Positions 1 to 10,710 of a DNA stretch of 64,000 nt are shown piece after piece. Within the stretch, counting starts at the first letter, position 1; the number at the start of each line of letters is the position of its first letter. The notes under the pieces are model-generated. The model made no database searches, was not told the origin of the DNA, and worked only from the letters and a program-made list of their open reading frames with translations. Source of the DNA: Tubiluchus corallicola (taxonomy: Eukaryota; Priapulida; Priapulimorpha; Priapulimorphida; Tubiluchidae); assembly GCA_030141605.1 (NCBI GenBank), contig JAQGDQ010000225.1:124001-188000 (forward strand), in the 5' to 3' direction. A program made the translations under genes and the position numbers.

Positions 1-1092
1 AGCTGAACAAGAAGAAGGAATTAACTTTAACTTTCGGCATGACTTTGACCTAAGAAGAAGTAAATCTAGGAAATGAAATTTAAATTCTACTGTGCATCTT
101 AAAAAACAGGCATCAAAAAGATAAGCAAAATGTTCAGCCATCTATCCAGGTCATACATTCCTTAACCTTTTCAATGCTATGTACAGTAACGTCAAAGTGT
201 AAAGAACAAAAAATTCTGTTTCTGAAATAACATAACTACAGTCATAATCAGCCCAGTAGATTTGCTACAGTCACTGTCTCAACAGACGAATTTTGAAGAA
301 TCTGAATGATTTAAATTTTTAGCACATCATGAGATGAGACAAAAAACACATTTAAAAACTAAAGTGTGCATGATGGTGCCACCTAGCTTAAAATTACAGT
401 GCAGAAATTGTTGACTGATAATAAAAATCTGTAGTTAGCTTTTGATGGTAGAACATGTTCTAGAATACAAATATTTCTGTAGTCTGTAACATGACATCCA
501 TTTCGCTCCCACAATCATGGAAAAAAATTCTGTAATTGTAGTGGACACTCTCTTATGTCTGTCAGATAAAAAAATGACCAGTTTTTTTTAAATAGTTCCC
601 ACTTAAAAAGACAACCTTGTATTGTTCATTTTACATTTTTTGCCAGGCATATTTCAACAGTAATCAGTAGTATGCAAGAAATCAGTGCTTAAATACTAAT
701 GCTGATATAGGTAATTGTCAACTTAGTACTACAATTCTGGCAAATTGGCATGTTCTAGTGGTGCAGCCTTACACATAAGATGGTATCTGTATATGTGCAC
801 TAAGCATGGCGGAACGAACGGATGAATTCGGCGCGACAGACAGCGATTTAAAATTATTAGTCATTATTATGAGTTATTATTAGTTGTGTATAATTCATTA
901 ATTAAGTTGAGGTCGAGTCGAACAGTTGTAAGTTGCATCGATTCGTAAAATCGAGCAGTTCATAAGTTGCATCGAGCCGTAAAATCAAACAGTCGTAAGT
1001 TGCATAGGTCAAAAGTCTATGACTACCTATACTGTTAAATTTCTAAATCCTAAACTATAGTGTTTATTTTAAACTTTATCGTATTTATTTAC
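1..1092. other. METAP1 intron 4 (to window edge)
   Basis: I see no exon here on the minus strand; the next METAP1 exon should lie left of the window. The only structure is a short direct repeat near 918-1007. Confidence 0.6.
918..1007. repeat. 33-34 bp tandem repeat, about 2.7 units
   Basis: Units 918-950, 951-984 and 985-1007 share the core AAGTTGCATCGA/T followed by CGTAAAATC. They are diverged copies in direct orientation. Confidence 0.7.
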
Positions 1093-1153
1093 CTTTAGCA
1101 TCTTCAGCATAATCAGGTCTTGCAATGTGATCAGGAACTTGTCTCTTCGGAGT
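1093..1153 (-). CDS. METAP1: METAP1 exon 4
   Basis: This is a 61-nt exon encoding TPKRQVPDHIARPDYAEDAK, matching the conserved segment before the aminopeptidase domain. The acceptor is TTTTCAG, the donor is GTAAAT, and it ends in phase 1. Confidence 0.94.
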
Positions 1154-4100
1154 CTGAAAATATTTCTTATAGATATATTCCCCTACCTTAAATAAATTTT
1201 TCTGATAAATCATACATATTCTAGAATGCTATATCTTACTTGCGTACTGTGGTGTGGCAGGGTTAGAACCTAGCTCTTCATTATCACCGATGAGACGAAA
1301 CACTGAACCAGTAGAGGTGTCTTAGCCGTATTCGGATGTTTGTACATTTTTCCTTGACAAGACAAATAACGGCAGGTGGAAAAAACTCGGAAGCAACGAT
1401 TTTAGGTGTCATCTATACATATACTGGCCAGTTCTCGCATTATTTAATCTTGGTCACTAAGCACACGCCACCACCACCACCTGCCTTTCATTTATCAAAT
1501 TTAAATTCGGGTTCAAGCTTACTTTCACGAACACTGGTCAGGTTCTGCCTGAATACCCGGGTTGTAGTGTGCATGGGGTGTGCGAACTTAACAAGTCAAT
1601 GTTGTCTTGATTTCATCTCTTTCCCTATTATTACCTGTAGATTCAGTTATTTCCAAAATTACAAAACCAAACGTTTCAGGTTAAATCATTGTAATAAAGT
1701 AGAAGTAGTACATACCACGGGCCATGGTCGCAGCTTTCCCGTAAAAACAAATTCTGGCCATGGGTCGTATAGTGTGCCCTGGTTACTGGTTGCTAAAAAA
1801 CGAAAACTCAAGTTGGTGACAGTCCAACGAAAAATAATAAGGTTAATGCAGCCATCTTATATAATGGCTGCATATGAATACAAGTTAACAATGACAAATT
1901 GTGTTTAAAGCATTTGCTTTAAATTAGAATGAGCTAATATGTTAATCCAAACCATCTAGTAAATGTTTGTGTACCATTCAATTGAAGATCATAATTTTCG
2001 ACCAGCACCATTACAGTGTTTATGTGATTTGCTAAAGTTCTGCTTGCATCCAGTAAGGGATTAGCAGTATGGTCCAATGGCGCATTTACACTTGCGAGTT
2101 TTCTAACCAAGTTAACTCGCAAGCATGCTCAATCAGTATCAGACAGCTTGCAATTGCTTGCCAACAGTAACTCACAAAACAGTTCACAATTGAGAGTTTG
2201 CTACCTGAGAGCAAACTCACACCAGAAAATGTGCTAGCCTGAACACATGAACCCATGTTGGATGTAACTGAACCCAAAAACTCTTCTCACTGGCACATGA
2301 GAGTGCAAAATAACACATTAACATGTGAATGTGACCTAAAAAAAGTTTATTGTTAGCTATTTCATATCTATGTAATGTCCACAGTGATATTCGCTTACTA
2401 TCAATAAGAACAAAAACTAATAGCAGAGACCAGTTGCTGTTGGGCTGGTCAGAGACAAACTACCACAAAACCTTGGAGGAAAGACATGCCCATCTGCTTT
2501 TTTCTACCTACTGCTTTAAACCGACTTTTTCTCGTCTGCTGTTAGTCTATTTGTTCAAACTAATTTCCTACTCAAAATTTTCATAAGCAATTGGGTGCAG
2601 CACAAACAATTCACATGATGCTCTGTTTTTCTCTAACCCATCCAGCAGCAACTGGCAGTAGTTAACAATCTCTAAAACTTTGCCTTACCTTACTGTACTA
2701 AAAATAGGGAAATAGTAGTTTTAAAAATTCAACAGGCTACATATTCTTTGATAACCTTTTTTTCGGCAGACTTAGCCTTTCCCTGTATAGAAAGCTGTAA
2801 TATATATTTATTTCTTATAATTATATATTTCAATTTCCACACAAATTTAATTGATTATTATTTCTTGTAAAGTTTACTACAGCAGCGGTTATCTTTCTCC
2901 TGCGATTTTTATTATTATTCTACTTCATTTTCAATAAATCCCGAAAGACTAAAAGCCTACACAATTTTCAATTAGCAATAACTTTTTCCTCTTCGCTCAC
3001 GAACAGAATTTTCTTTTTCCTGTGATGTTTGCCGCCACGCACAAAGTGCAAGAAAATGTACTTCTGCCGAATTTAGAGCAATGGTCAAGACACATTGCTG
3101 CACTTGAATAGCAAAGCAGCAGCCACATAAAATCTAGTAGTAGTATTAGTATACAGACTACAGTAAGTTTGCATGCAATAAGTTTCGTTCAAAGAAAGAA
3201 TAACAACATAAAAAATGCGTCTCTGAAACACTTACTTTTACCTAAACCCCAGATTAGTGACCGCAAAGAAAATTTAATCCTTAAAATAGTGTTTTGCCAA
3301 GTATACAATCGATAAAAAGATCTCATGGCATGATACACAACTCACTCAGGTACAGTATCAATATACAGCAGACAAAACGATACAGTTGGCGCCATCTGGC
3401 GGCGAAAATCATGAAAATTAATATGAAAAGTAAGAATTTCGGAAGCTGGAAACTTATTCAGACCAACAGTTCTAAATTATTGGACTGTCCTGCCATGTAT
3501 ATACAAAAAACAAAAAAATGCTTACAGAAACAAAACAAAATAAACAACTGATTTGCACACCATGACTTTTGCTACTTTGTTTGTCCTACAGGTTCATCCA
3601 TCTCAAAACTGTTGTTTTATACTAATGAATCACTATGTGTTGAATGTAACTGAATCCATTTTTCAAACAGAATGTTACTATTAGTGCAAATATTTAAAAA
3701 ATGACATTGTTATACAGGTACATGGCATAAAAAGCTGCTAATAATGAACTAATGATAGCTACATGTGGTGCAAAAATGTCATCTAGGGATAGTGGCAACT
3801 GCAATTACTGGTGATGTTAACAGCAGGTTTGCCTATATAGCCATTAAATCATAATAATTATGTCTAAAATGCTGTAGTTTTAAAAATTTAATTATTCAAT
3901 TAAATTAAAACTCTGTTACCTGAAAATTTTCTCATTTCCAACTCTTAACGAAACCTCGTCTAATATGTCACATAAATACAAGTTTAATTAATTCAGAATT
4001 TTAAAATTTTATAGCACAATTCTCAGGCTTTCCAACAGCTTTTGAGAATTTAGAATGGCACTTATTTCGAATTTTGTAATTTGTCTGTTTTGTATGTATA

Positions 4101-7100
4101 ATTGCTTTATATAAAAAATGCGAGGAAGTTTAGGCTAAATAATAATAAATTATTAGAAGAAAGTGTCCTACACAATTGTAATTTCACAGTTAGGTGTTAC
4201 AATATCGCAACTTTTGGCAGTGAAAGTTACAAGTTTATAGTCTTTTAGACTAGCTACAAGTCAATATCTTTATAGGTTTTTAAGTTATGGCTAAAAAATC
4301 AAATGCCGGAAAAATACTGTATGAACTGAAAAGGCAGCCATGTCGACGTGATCGACACATGGCAGAAAAATAATAAAGGAATTAACGAGTTTACATCATG
4401 GTCTTCACAAAAGAAAATAAAGCAGTGATACAGACTTGTTAAGAAAAATGGTACTTAATCCTTTTGATAGCGAATCTGGAATTTCCTCAAAGAGAAAGTG
4501 TATGGCAGCCACACAGAGCCATATATTGTGATGCAGAGGAACTAAAGGCAAAGTTTGCTGATTGCTGGCACAAAATGCCTCTCAAAGAAGTAAGACACTG
4601 TCCAACTTACATCAGTTGCTGGAAAAACTACCTTCATCTAATTTGCTTTGAAAATGGTGGAAACATAAAGCAGTGGCTGGTAATTTCAAAAGCAGTGATA
4701 TTCCAATTTTTTCAGCATTTATTTTTTTGAATTTTTGTTATAAAGCTTCTGTAATTTTGAAAAAATCAAAGTGAATGACTTAAGACTATTGAAGTGTCTA
4801 CAAATCAGTCTGCAACATCACCGTGGTAATTTTCAAGCAATTCCCCTATTTTCTTCTTGTAATATCGTGATCACACCAAAACTTCATGTATCACCTGCTG
4901 TAAATATAAACAATATGTATGGCTAATGAAGGATTCCTACTCTCATTTTCTACAAAATTTAGAATTTTTGATTTTTCGTTTTTTAACATTAGTTACTTTT
5001 TCAATTTGCTGGTATCCTTTTTCTCTACTTCTGTAACTTGTTTGTAGGCCAGTAAATCAAAGGAAAGAAGGTATAGAGTAAAACAGCACCTAATTTTAAA
5101 CTTTAGTTCAAATAACCAAAAGATCAATATTCCATCAGATGGCCCTTACTTCATTAGTTTTTCAATTCTGCACACTCACAACTATTTCTACTTAAATGGA
5201 CAACAAAGTCAATTTCTCGAATTTGGCATTGCAAGCTACAGGCAGTGTAACAGATTGAAAGTTTTATAAATAGCTACACAACCAAATCATCATGTAGACT
5301 TGCAGAATCACAAGTTATCCCATGAAGAAATTGAAACCTGTATTGTTTATTTACAGTTTAGTGGGTTTTTGTGTTCACTCTTCATGTGATGCAGCTTTCC
5401 AATTTTTACTTTTGTAAACAAGTGCAAGACATGCGCAGAACGGTTCTTATCAATAAAAATTTGTACTCATTGGTGTTGTCCATGCTAGCTTCTATACAAA
5501 ACCAAAAACTCCCCTACTTTCTGTATTGGTGAACCTGTACTGTAAACTTAACACAGGGTTAAAATCTGAAGTAACATGAACAAGTTTCAAAAAACACCAG
5601 TCCAAACATCTGTTTCTTTCTCTAACACAGACGACAGAACTCTCCCAGTTGAAAGATTTTGCTAATACAGTAATTTTAAGGTTATCTTACCCGACTTCTT
5701 GTGAATGCGCTTATGTGTGCTCCAGTTAGCCTTAAAGCATTCCTGAAAACGGCAAAATTTTCAAATCACTAGTTTTGCCCAATATTTCTACATTTCTAAT
5801 TTACTAAAATACAAGATATAATATTTTTTAGTATAACTGTGACATTACACTTCTTTTCACAGTTCTTCTAAACTGCTGAAATGATTATTGATTGATTGTG
5901 TGACCCCAAAATGCTGTTTTATGTTAGTCTCTACAATGCAGGTGCCCAATTTGAATCCTCTTAAAACTATAAGTATTGCATAAAAAAATTTAAAACAGAC
6001 TGTTCGCAAAAACGATACAAAAACCACGAAGGAAATAACACAGATGCTATGCAGTTCAGTTAACAAAGATGCAAAAAATCAGCTGTTATGTTCCAGAAAC
6101 TGTAATCATATCACTCCTGATGTCTATTCTTAACTCTCTATAAAATATCATGTTAGGCCTCATAACAGAATATGTAATGGTCAGAATTGGTCACGTACAT
6201 TGTAGAAGGACATGACTATTGGACGAAAACTGTTTGTTTAGTGTATAGGACGCATAGAGTTTAGTGTTTACACAGGTAGCAAAAATCAGACTTGGGTACC
6301 CGATTGTTAAGATTCACTGGCAGCGAATAAATTCTAATCATTTATATTCCCAAATAAAAACAACCACTGGTGCACTTCAACTAATAGTGTTACCTTAGTA
6401 ATAAACATTCAGTAATTACATGCTTAGGCTTTGAACATGAGCCATGAGTCACAAAAGTTAGTGTTTTGCCACTGTACTGCCTCATCTCTCAGATTACTTA
6501 ATTACTTGTATTTCACGCTTTATCAGCGAATCAGCTACTGCATAGGGATTATAATAAAACTGTACTGTGATTTTTGTGCTGTTAAACTTAACAATCCGTT
6601 TGTTAGTATCATTCTTAGTGGACTTTTTTAAAGAAATTACAGTTCGTTTTCCGTAAAGTTTCGTAGCTCATCCCTTCAAGAAAATGATTTGATCTGCTAT
6701 GTACTTGCAAGTGATAGAGATATACTCATTAACAGCCTCGCTTGTTAATGCTGAAATACACTATTATACAGTAGTTTAAAACAATAATGACCAATAATTT
6801 ACTAACTTTAGACAAAGTTTCATGTGTTTGAGGGCTAGATGGCCTAGTAGGTATCTACTGTACAGTACAAGTGTGTTGCAGAAAGCGACCTTTAAATTTA
6901 AATGAATTCTTAAACACTGGATATCCTATTAATAATATCATCTGCATTTTAATTGTCAGAACTGGGTAGAAATATCAGACTTGGGGAACAATGTGGGTAA
7001 GTACACGAGTACTCGATGGAAACACTAATGGAGTTGCCTACAAAAATGCAATTGTGAAATATGATTTATGCCCAATGGAATCTATTAGATATTGACTTCA

Positions 7101-8843
7101 TGACATATGAACGAGAAGAACAAATCAATGCTGTTAAATCTTGACAATATCTTGCTACTAATACTATACAATGATGTAAGGTGATGAAAGCAACAGAAAA
7201 AAATTATTTTAAAAGAAAACAGGACGATTTTTCAGATCATAATATAAATTTTAACACCCATAAAAATGTCAAAGTGTTTATGAGAATTAAATAAAGCATA
7301 GAAACTTAATTACAGCTGATGAGTGCAACTAAGGATAACTTTCATCTAACAGCAAAAAAACAGTGCAAACACAAAATTATGCGTCCACAGTAATAATTCA
7401 AACAACATTTTCCTGTTCAATTTTTATTTTATTTACACATTATTTAACATCATGGTTTAAAGAATTTTGTGTCCTGTTTTCCTTCAAGGTTTACTCACCA
7501 CGAAGGTGAATTATAAAAATGGCAACATGCGGTGATTTCACCAGTGGCAGCTCTATGCTAAAATTAGTGGGGGTGCTGCTTCAGAAAATTTTTAGCCATT
7601 GTTTTAATATTGTGTAAAAGGAAACAAACATATGTAATTTTAATGGTGTAATTTGTAATTGTAATTTTAAACAAACAAGCATACGAAAGTTTATGAACAT
7701 AAACTTGATAAAATCGTAAAAAATATTTTTTGCTTACTTATAGCTTAAATTGTCGCAGTTCAAGCTTAACCCATTCACGGTAAACGCGTAACAACTGACA
7801 ACAAACTGTGTGAGCAACAGTACTTTCTCTTGCTTACCTCAAATATGTACGCATGGCTGCATGCGCACCACAGCCAAACACTGCATTGCGAGCACACTGC
7901 GCTGGGCTGTGCAGCAAACAGTACTACTATCATGTGTTCTAGTTCCGTACACATATAAAGAAAGAACTAAAAAAAACTCTTACTATATCAAATATTATCG
8001 AGTGAAATAGGGGGCGCTGCAGTTCCACAGTACCCATACACGAGCCGCCACTGGATTTCACTCAAATGTTTAGAAATGTTAGCTAATAGAATCGACAGTA
8101 TAAAAAAGATCTTCCAGAACAGCGCAAGAAGTTTTAAAGGTGATCAGCATAAAACGTTCACGAGGAGGCGGAACAATTTAGGCTTAGATTTGTTTGCTAA
8201 CAGAATGGTAAAGCTCTAGAGTGACTTATCAAGTCATGTATGACTATACTACTAACTATTAATTCTTGACTTATTTCATAAGTTTTGGAAAAATATTTAT
8301 TCACTGTACTCAGCATCAAACCATATAATTACTGGTAGCGGTAGGTATTAAAAAATTGATGCTGCGCGCACAATCTTGTCTATGTCTCTACAGCCTATAG
8401 CCAGGTTTACGTTTGTTCTCAACCTACAACTACAAGTACAACTAGTACAACTACAAGCTCTTGAAATTATATTAATAAAAAGTTTTGATTTGAAAACTGA
8501 TTTAAAACGAAGATCAAAATTACCATTATAATGTTTTAGTCGCGCATAAAACCTATAAGTATCATAATTAGATCTACTAAGTACTATAAGTTGTAACTAT
8601 AAGTGTTACTAGTTAGTGCTTTAATACTGTGTAAAAAGAAAAAAATGACTTAGTATTAATACTATTATGTAAAAAAAAGTAACAAACTTGAGAACAGAAA
8701 AATGATCCTGGTATGCAAAGCTTAATGCATGTTGGACACTGAAGTCGCGCACTCTTTCCACATCCAGGAGAATCACATATTCTTAGAGAAATTTGGTGAT
8801 CTGGTGTCGTTTTACTAGTTTCAGTTTCACCGGTGGCCGCCAT
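1093..8843 (-). CDS. METAP1: METAP1, methionine aminopeptidase 1 (5' four exons, partial)
   Basis: This cytosolic, ribosome-associated enzyme removes initiator methionine. Four exons join in frame: 8688-8843, 5691-5742, 1716-1792 and 1093-1153, giving residues 1-115. What is seen: an N-terminal Cys/His zinc finger (Cys 23, 28, 36, 39, 50, 54; His 62, 66) containing LQCPTCIKL, as in animal METAP1. Then comes the linker with YDPWPEFVFTGKLRPWPV and the RPDY motif before the catalytic domain. Family knowledge: the pita-bread metalloprotease domain follows, and its exons would lie to the left of this window. All donors are GT and acceptors AG, with matching phases. The start is ATG at 8843 with A at -3 and G at +4. 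The gene runs away from RBBP5, whose 3' end lies about 1.7 kb upstream of this start, on the same strand. Confidence 0.95.
1154..1715. other. METAP1 intron 3, possible tRNA-SINE remnant
   Basis: On the minus strand near 1255-1320 there is a B-box-like GGTTCTAACCC, but the A box is weak. Otherwise nothing is recognisable. Confidence 0.3.
1716..1792 (-). CDS. METAP1: METAP1 exon 3
   Basis: This is a 77-nt exon encoding TSNQG then LYDPWPEFVFTGKLRPWPV, the conserved METAP1 linker. The acceptor at TTTTTAG|CA was chosen over two nearer AGs because only it keeps the frame with exon 2. The donor is GTATGT, phase 0. Confidence 0.93.
1793..5690. other. METAP1 intron 2, no recognised gene
   Basis: This is 3.9 kb of AT-rich intron. 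The open frames inside it are short and have no recognisable motif. The one notable site is a CTCF-like match at 3388-3402. Confidence 0.5.
3388..3402 (-). promoter_or_regulatory. CTCF-like motif
   Basis: The minus strand reads CCGCCAGATGGCGCC. This matches 11 of 12 positions of the CTCF core CCASYAGRKGGC plus the trailing GC. One match of this length can occur by chance, and CTCF exists only in bilaterians, so the function is inference. Confidence 0.3.
5691..5742 (-). CDS. METAP1: METAP1 exon 2
   Basis: This is a 52-nt exon encoding ECFKANWSTHKRIHKKS, the second half of the zinc finger. The acceptor is TTTTCAG, the donor is GTAAGA, and it ends in phase 1. Confidence 0.95.
5743..8687. other. 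METAP1 intron 1
   Basis: This 2.9 kb intron contains a hAT-type MITE at 7542-8053. A degenerate tRNA A-box-like stretch lies near 6840, without a clear B box. Confidence 0.5.
7542..8053 (+). mobile_element. hAT-type MITE, copy 1
   Basis: This 512 bp element starts CAGTGGC and ends GCCACTG, a terminal inverted repeat. It is flanked by a perfect 8-bp target duplication GATTTCAC (7534-7541 and 8054-8061). An 8-bp duplication with CAG...CTG ends is the hAT signature. No transposase frame is present, so it is non-autonomous. It shares most of its internal sequence with the copy at 9604-10126. Confidence 0.93.
8688..8843 (-). CDS. METAP1: METAP1 exon 1 (start codon, zinc finger)
   Basis: This exon encodes residues 1-52 and ends with FFCSQ followed by the donor GTTTGT. 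It carries six of the eight zinc-binding Cys/His positions, less the two Cys/His groups supplied by exon 2. It ends in phase 0. Confidence 0.95.
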
Positions 8844-9079
8844 ACTTGTGTTTTCTCTTCAAATCTGTTACTGAAAAACGCACCACTACAAACTCCGTAA
8901 TGCGCGCACTTCTTTTTGCAGTTGCATATTTCATACGAAAAAGGTTCGTATCAAACAGTCGGCCAAACTTTTTCGATACCTAAATTTGCCAGTAAAGCTC
9001 TGCAGCCCATAACTGTGCAGGCCTTACTATATTTGTTTTAAGAGCATACCAGCTGGCACTAGCACCAGGATTTCGAAGA

Positions 9080-9445
9080 CGCTTTGCACAAAAAACAGTT
9101 CCTCTCAGCGATCGACAGCTCATTTGTGAGCACAGTGGTAAATTTGAATTTTATCTTAAAACTTGCCTAGTTTTAGCACAGCACACTAAATATTTTACAG
9201 TAGCACTGTATTTTAATTTTTTCTTTCACAAACACGTTCGTGGTATATTTTTGCTGTTGAAAATTGTTAGTTTGTGATATCATCAACACTTGGATTCGCC
9301 CGCCGTTAATTAAGTTTTTAATCTATTATTTAATTACCAGAAACGCTTTTGCAATATTAATTGTCTTAAAATGTATAATTTTTATCGGAGTTAAAAATGG
9401 GGTAGTATATGAAAAATCATCCTGTCTTCCTTTAAGTAAAATCCA
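9080..9445 (+). repeat. Dispersed repeat R1, copy 1
   Basis: It aligns with segments near 15990-16360 (same strand) and, inverted, with 23190-23575 and 32750-33290. Shared blocks include TGAGCACAGTGGTAAA, a TAATTAAGTTTTTAA core and an end ATGAAAAATCATCCTG. No coding capacity. Edges are approximate. Confidence 0.75.
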
Positions 9446-9603
9446 CCATTCCCTAGGAGAGCATGGAAATAATTTCACTCATTCTCACCTGGTTTTACAA
9501 GGGTAATTTTTCCCAGCATTTTCAATAATGTTTCTTAAATGCTTTTCATTGCTGTCCAATCACTCAGTTAAACAAACATTTTATGCCAATCTAATACTTA
9601 CAC

Positions 9604-10126
9604 CAGTGGTGGCGGGGCTGATTCAGAAATATTTTAGCTGTTGTTTTAATGCTGTGTAAAACGAAACGAATGTATGTAATTTTAATGCCGTAATTTGTAA
9701 TTGTAATTTTAAACAAACAAGCATACAAATGTTTATGCACATAAACTTGATAAAATCCTAAACAAAAAAAATTTTGCTTACCAATAGCCCAAATGGTTGC
9801 AGCTTAAGCTTGATCCACTCACGGTAAGCACGTGATAACTGACAACAAACTGTGTGAGCAGCTCAGACGTGCACATGGTTGCATGTGCACAACAGCCAAA
9901 CACTGTGTTGCTGGAGTTGTTACCACACTGTGCTTGTCGTGTTGCTGGAGTTGTTAGCACACTGTGCTTGGCTGTGAAGAAAAGAGAACTACCCTCACGT
10001 GCTCTGGTTCCACACAAGTATAAAGAAAGGACTAAAGAAAGACATATTATATCGAATATTATCAATAATATCTAGTGAAAATAGGGGTGCTGTAGTTCCA
10101 CAATACCTATATACGAGCCACAACTG
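9604..10126 (+). mobile_element. hAT-type MITE, copy 2
   Basis: This 523 bp element, same family and orientation as 7542-8053, is flanked by a different perfect 8-bp target duplication ACTTACAC (9596-9603 and 10127-10134). It contains an internal 27-bp local duplication (around 9910-9970) ending in CACACTGTGCTTG. Open frames inside are incidental. Confidence 0.93.
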
Positions 10127-10251
10127 ACTTACACCATCCAAAAAAGAGACTAACACATTAATTTACTTTACCGTAAATGGGTGCCACAATAATACCTAGT
10201 AATTTACAATAAAGCATCTTCAACATGGAATAGCAAACATTATGTAAAGTT

Positions 10252-10257
10252 TTTATT
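10252..10257 (-). terminator. Probable RBBP5 polyadenylation signal
   Basis: AATAAA on the minus strand lies about 320 nt beyond the RBBP5 stop codon, implying cleavage near 10230. Position and motif fit, but there is no transcript evidence. Confidence 0.55.
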
Positions 10258-10573
10258 TACAATAAAGTGCAAATTTACATCATATTTTCACTTTCGAATA
10301 CTTGATGTGTAAAGAATTTCAACCTGACACACTACACAATGGTCAGTCACACATCACCGATCACTCTAAATGGAGAAGAGGATCGTATCTGTCTTCAGAA
10401 GTTCCGCTAAACAATCAAGCAGTTCTTATCACATCCACTTCTTGACACTCTAGGTCCCAGGAGAAGAAATTATTGTATGTCGACTAATACTGAGAAATGC
10501 AGACAGCAGGTTCATGTTTAACCAAAAGGTTCATATCAGCAGCTGATGAACATGCATGAGCAATGATCCACTG

Positions 10574-10710
10574 TTAGTAATCGTGTCTTGGCTTCTTTTT
10601 CTCCGGTTTGTACACGGGATCCGACTGCTTTCCTTTGTTTTTGGCCGGTCTACCACCCTTTTTACCCTGATTCTTCTCTTTCCGTGAAGGATTCAAAAGC
10701 GGATGGGTCT
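10574..10710 (-). CDS. RBBP5: RBBP5 exon 12 (last, stop codon)
   Basis: It encodes [39 protein letters not shown] and RHDY, then TAA at 10574-10576. THPLL matches vertebrate VHPLL, and [10 protein letters not shown] matches AGRPKGSKGK. Confidence 0.95.

Larger units (their letters stand above)
8844..10251. other. Intergenic region between RBBP5 3' end and METAP1 5' end
   Basis: It holds the presumed METAP1 promoter (8844 to about 9000), a copy of dispersed repeat R1 and a second hAT-type MITE. No gene is seen. Confidence 0.6.

Noticed and set aside
1336-1908. 190-codon plus-strand open frame
   Set aside because: It is antisense to METAP1 exon 3 (1716-1792) and intron, with no recognisable motif. 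The conserved protein is on the minus strand.
7810-10075. Open frames at 7810-8010, 9778-10065 and 9854-10075
   Set aside because: They are internal to the hAT MITEs; no transposase motif.
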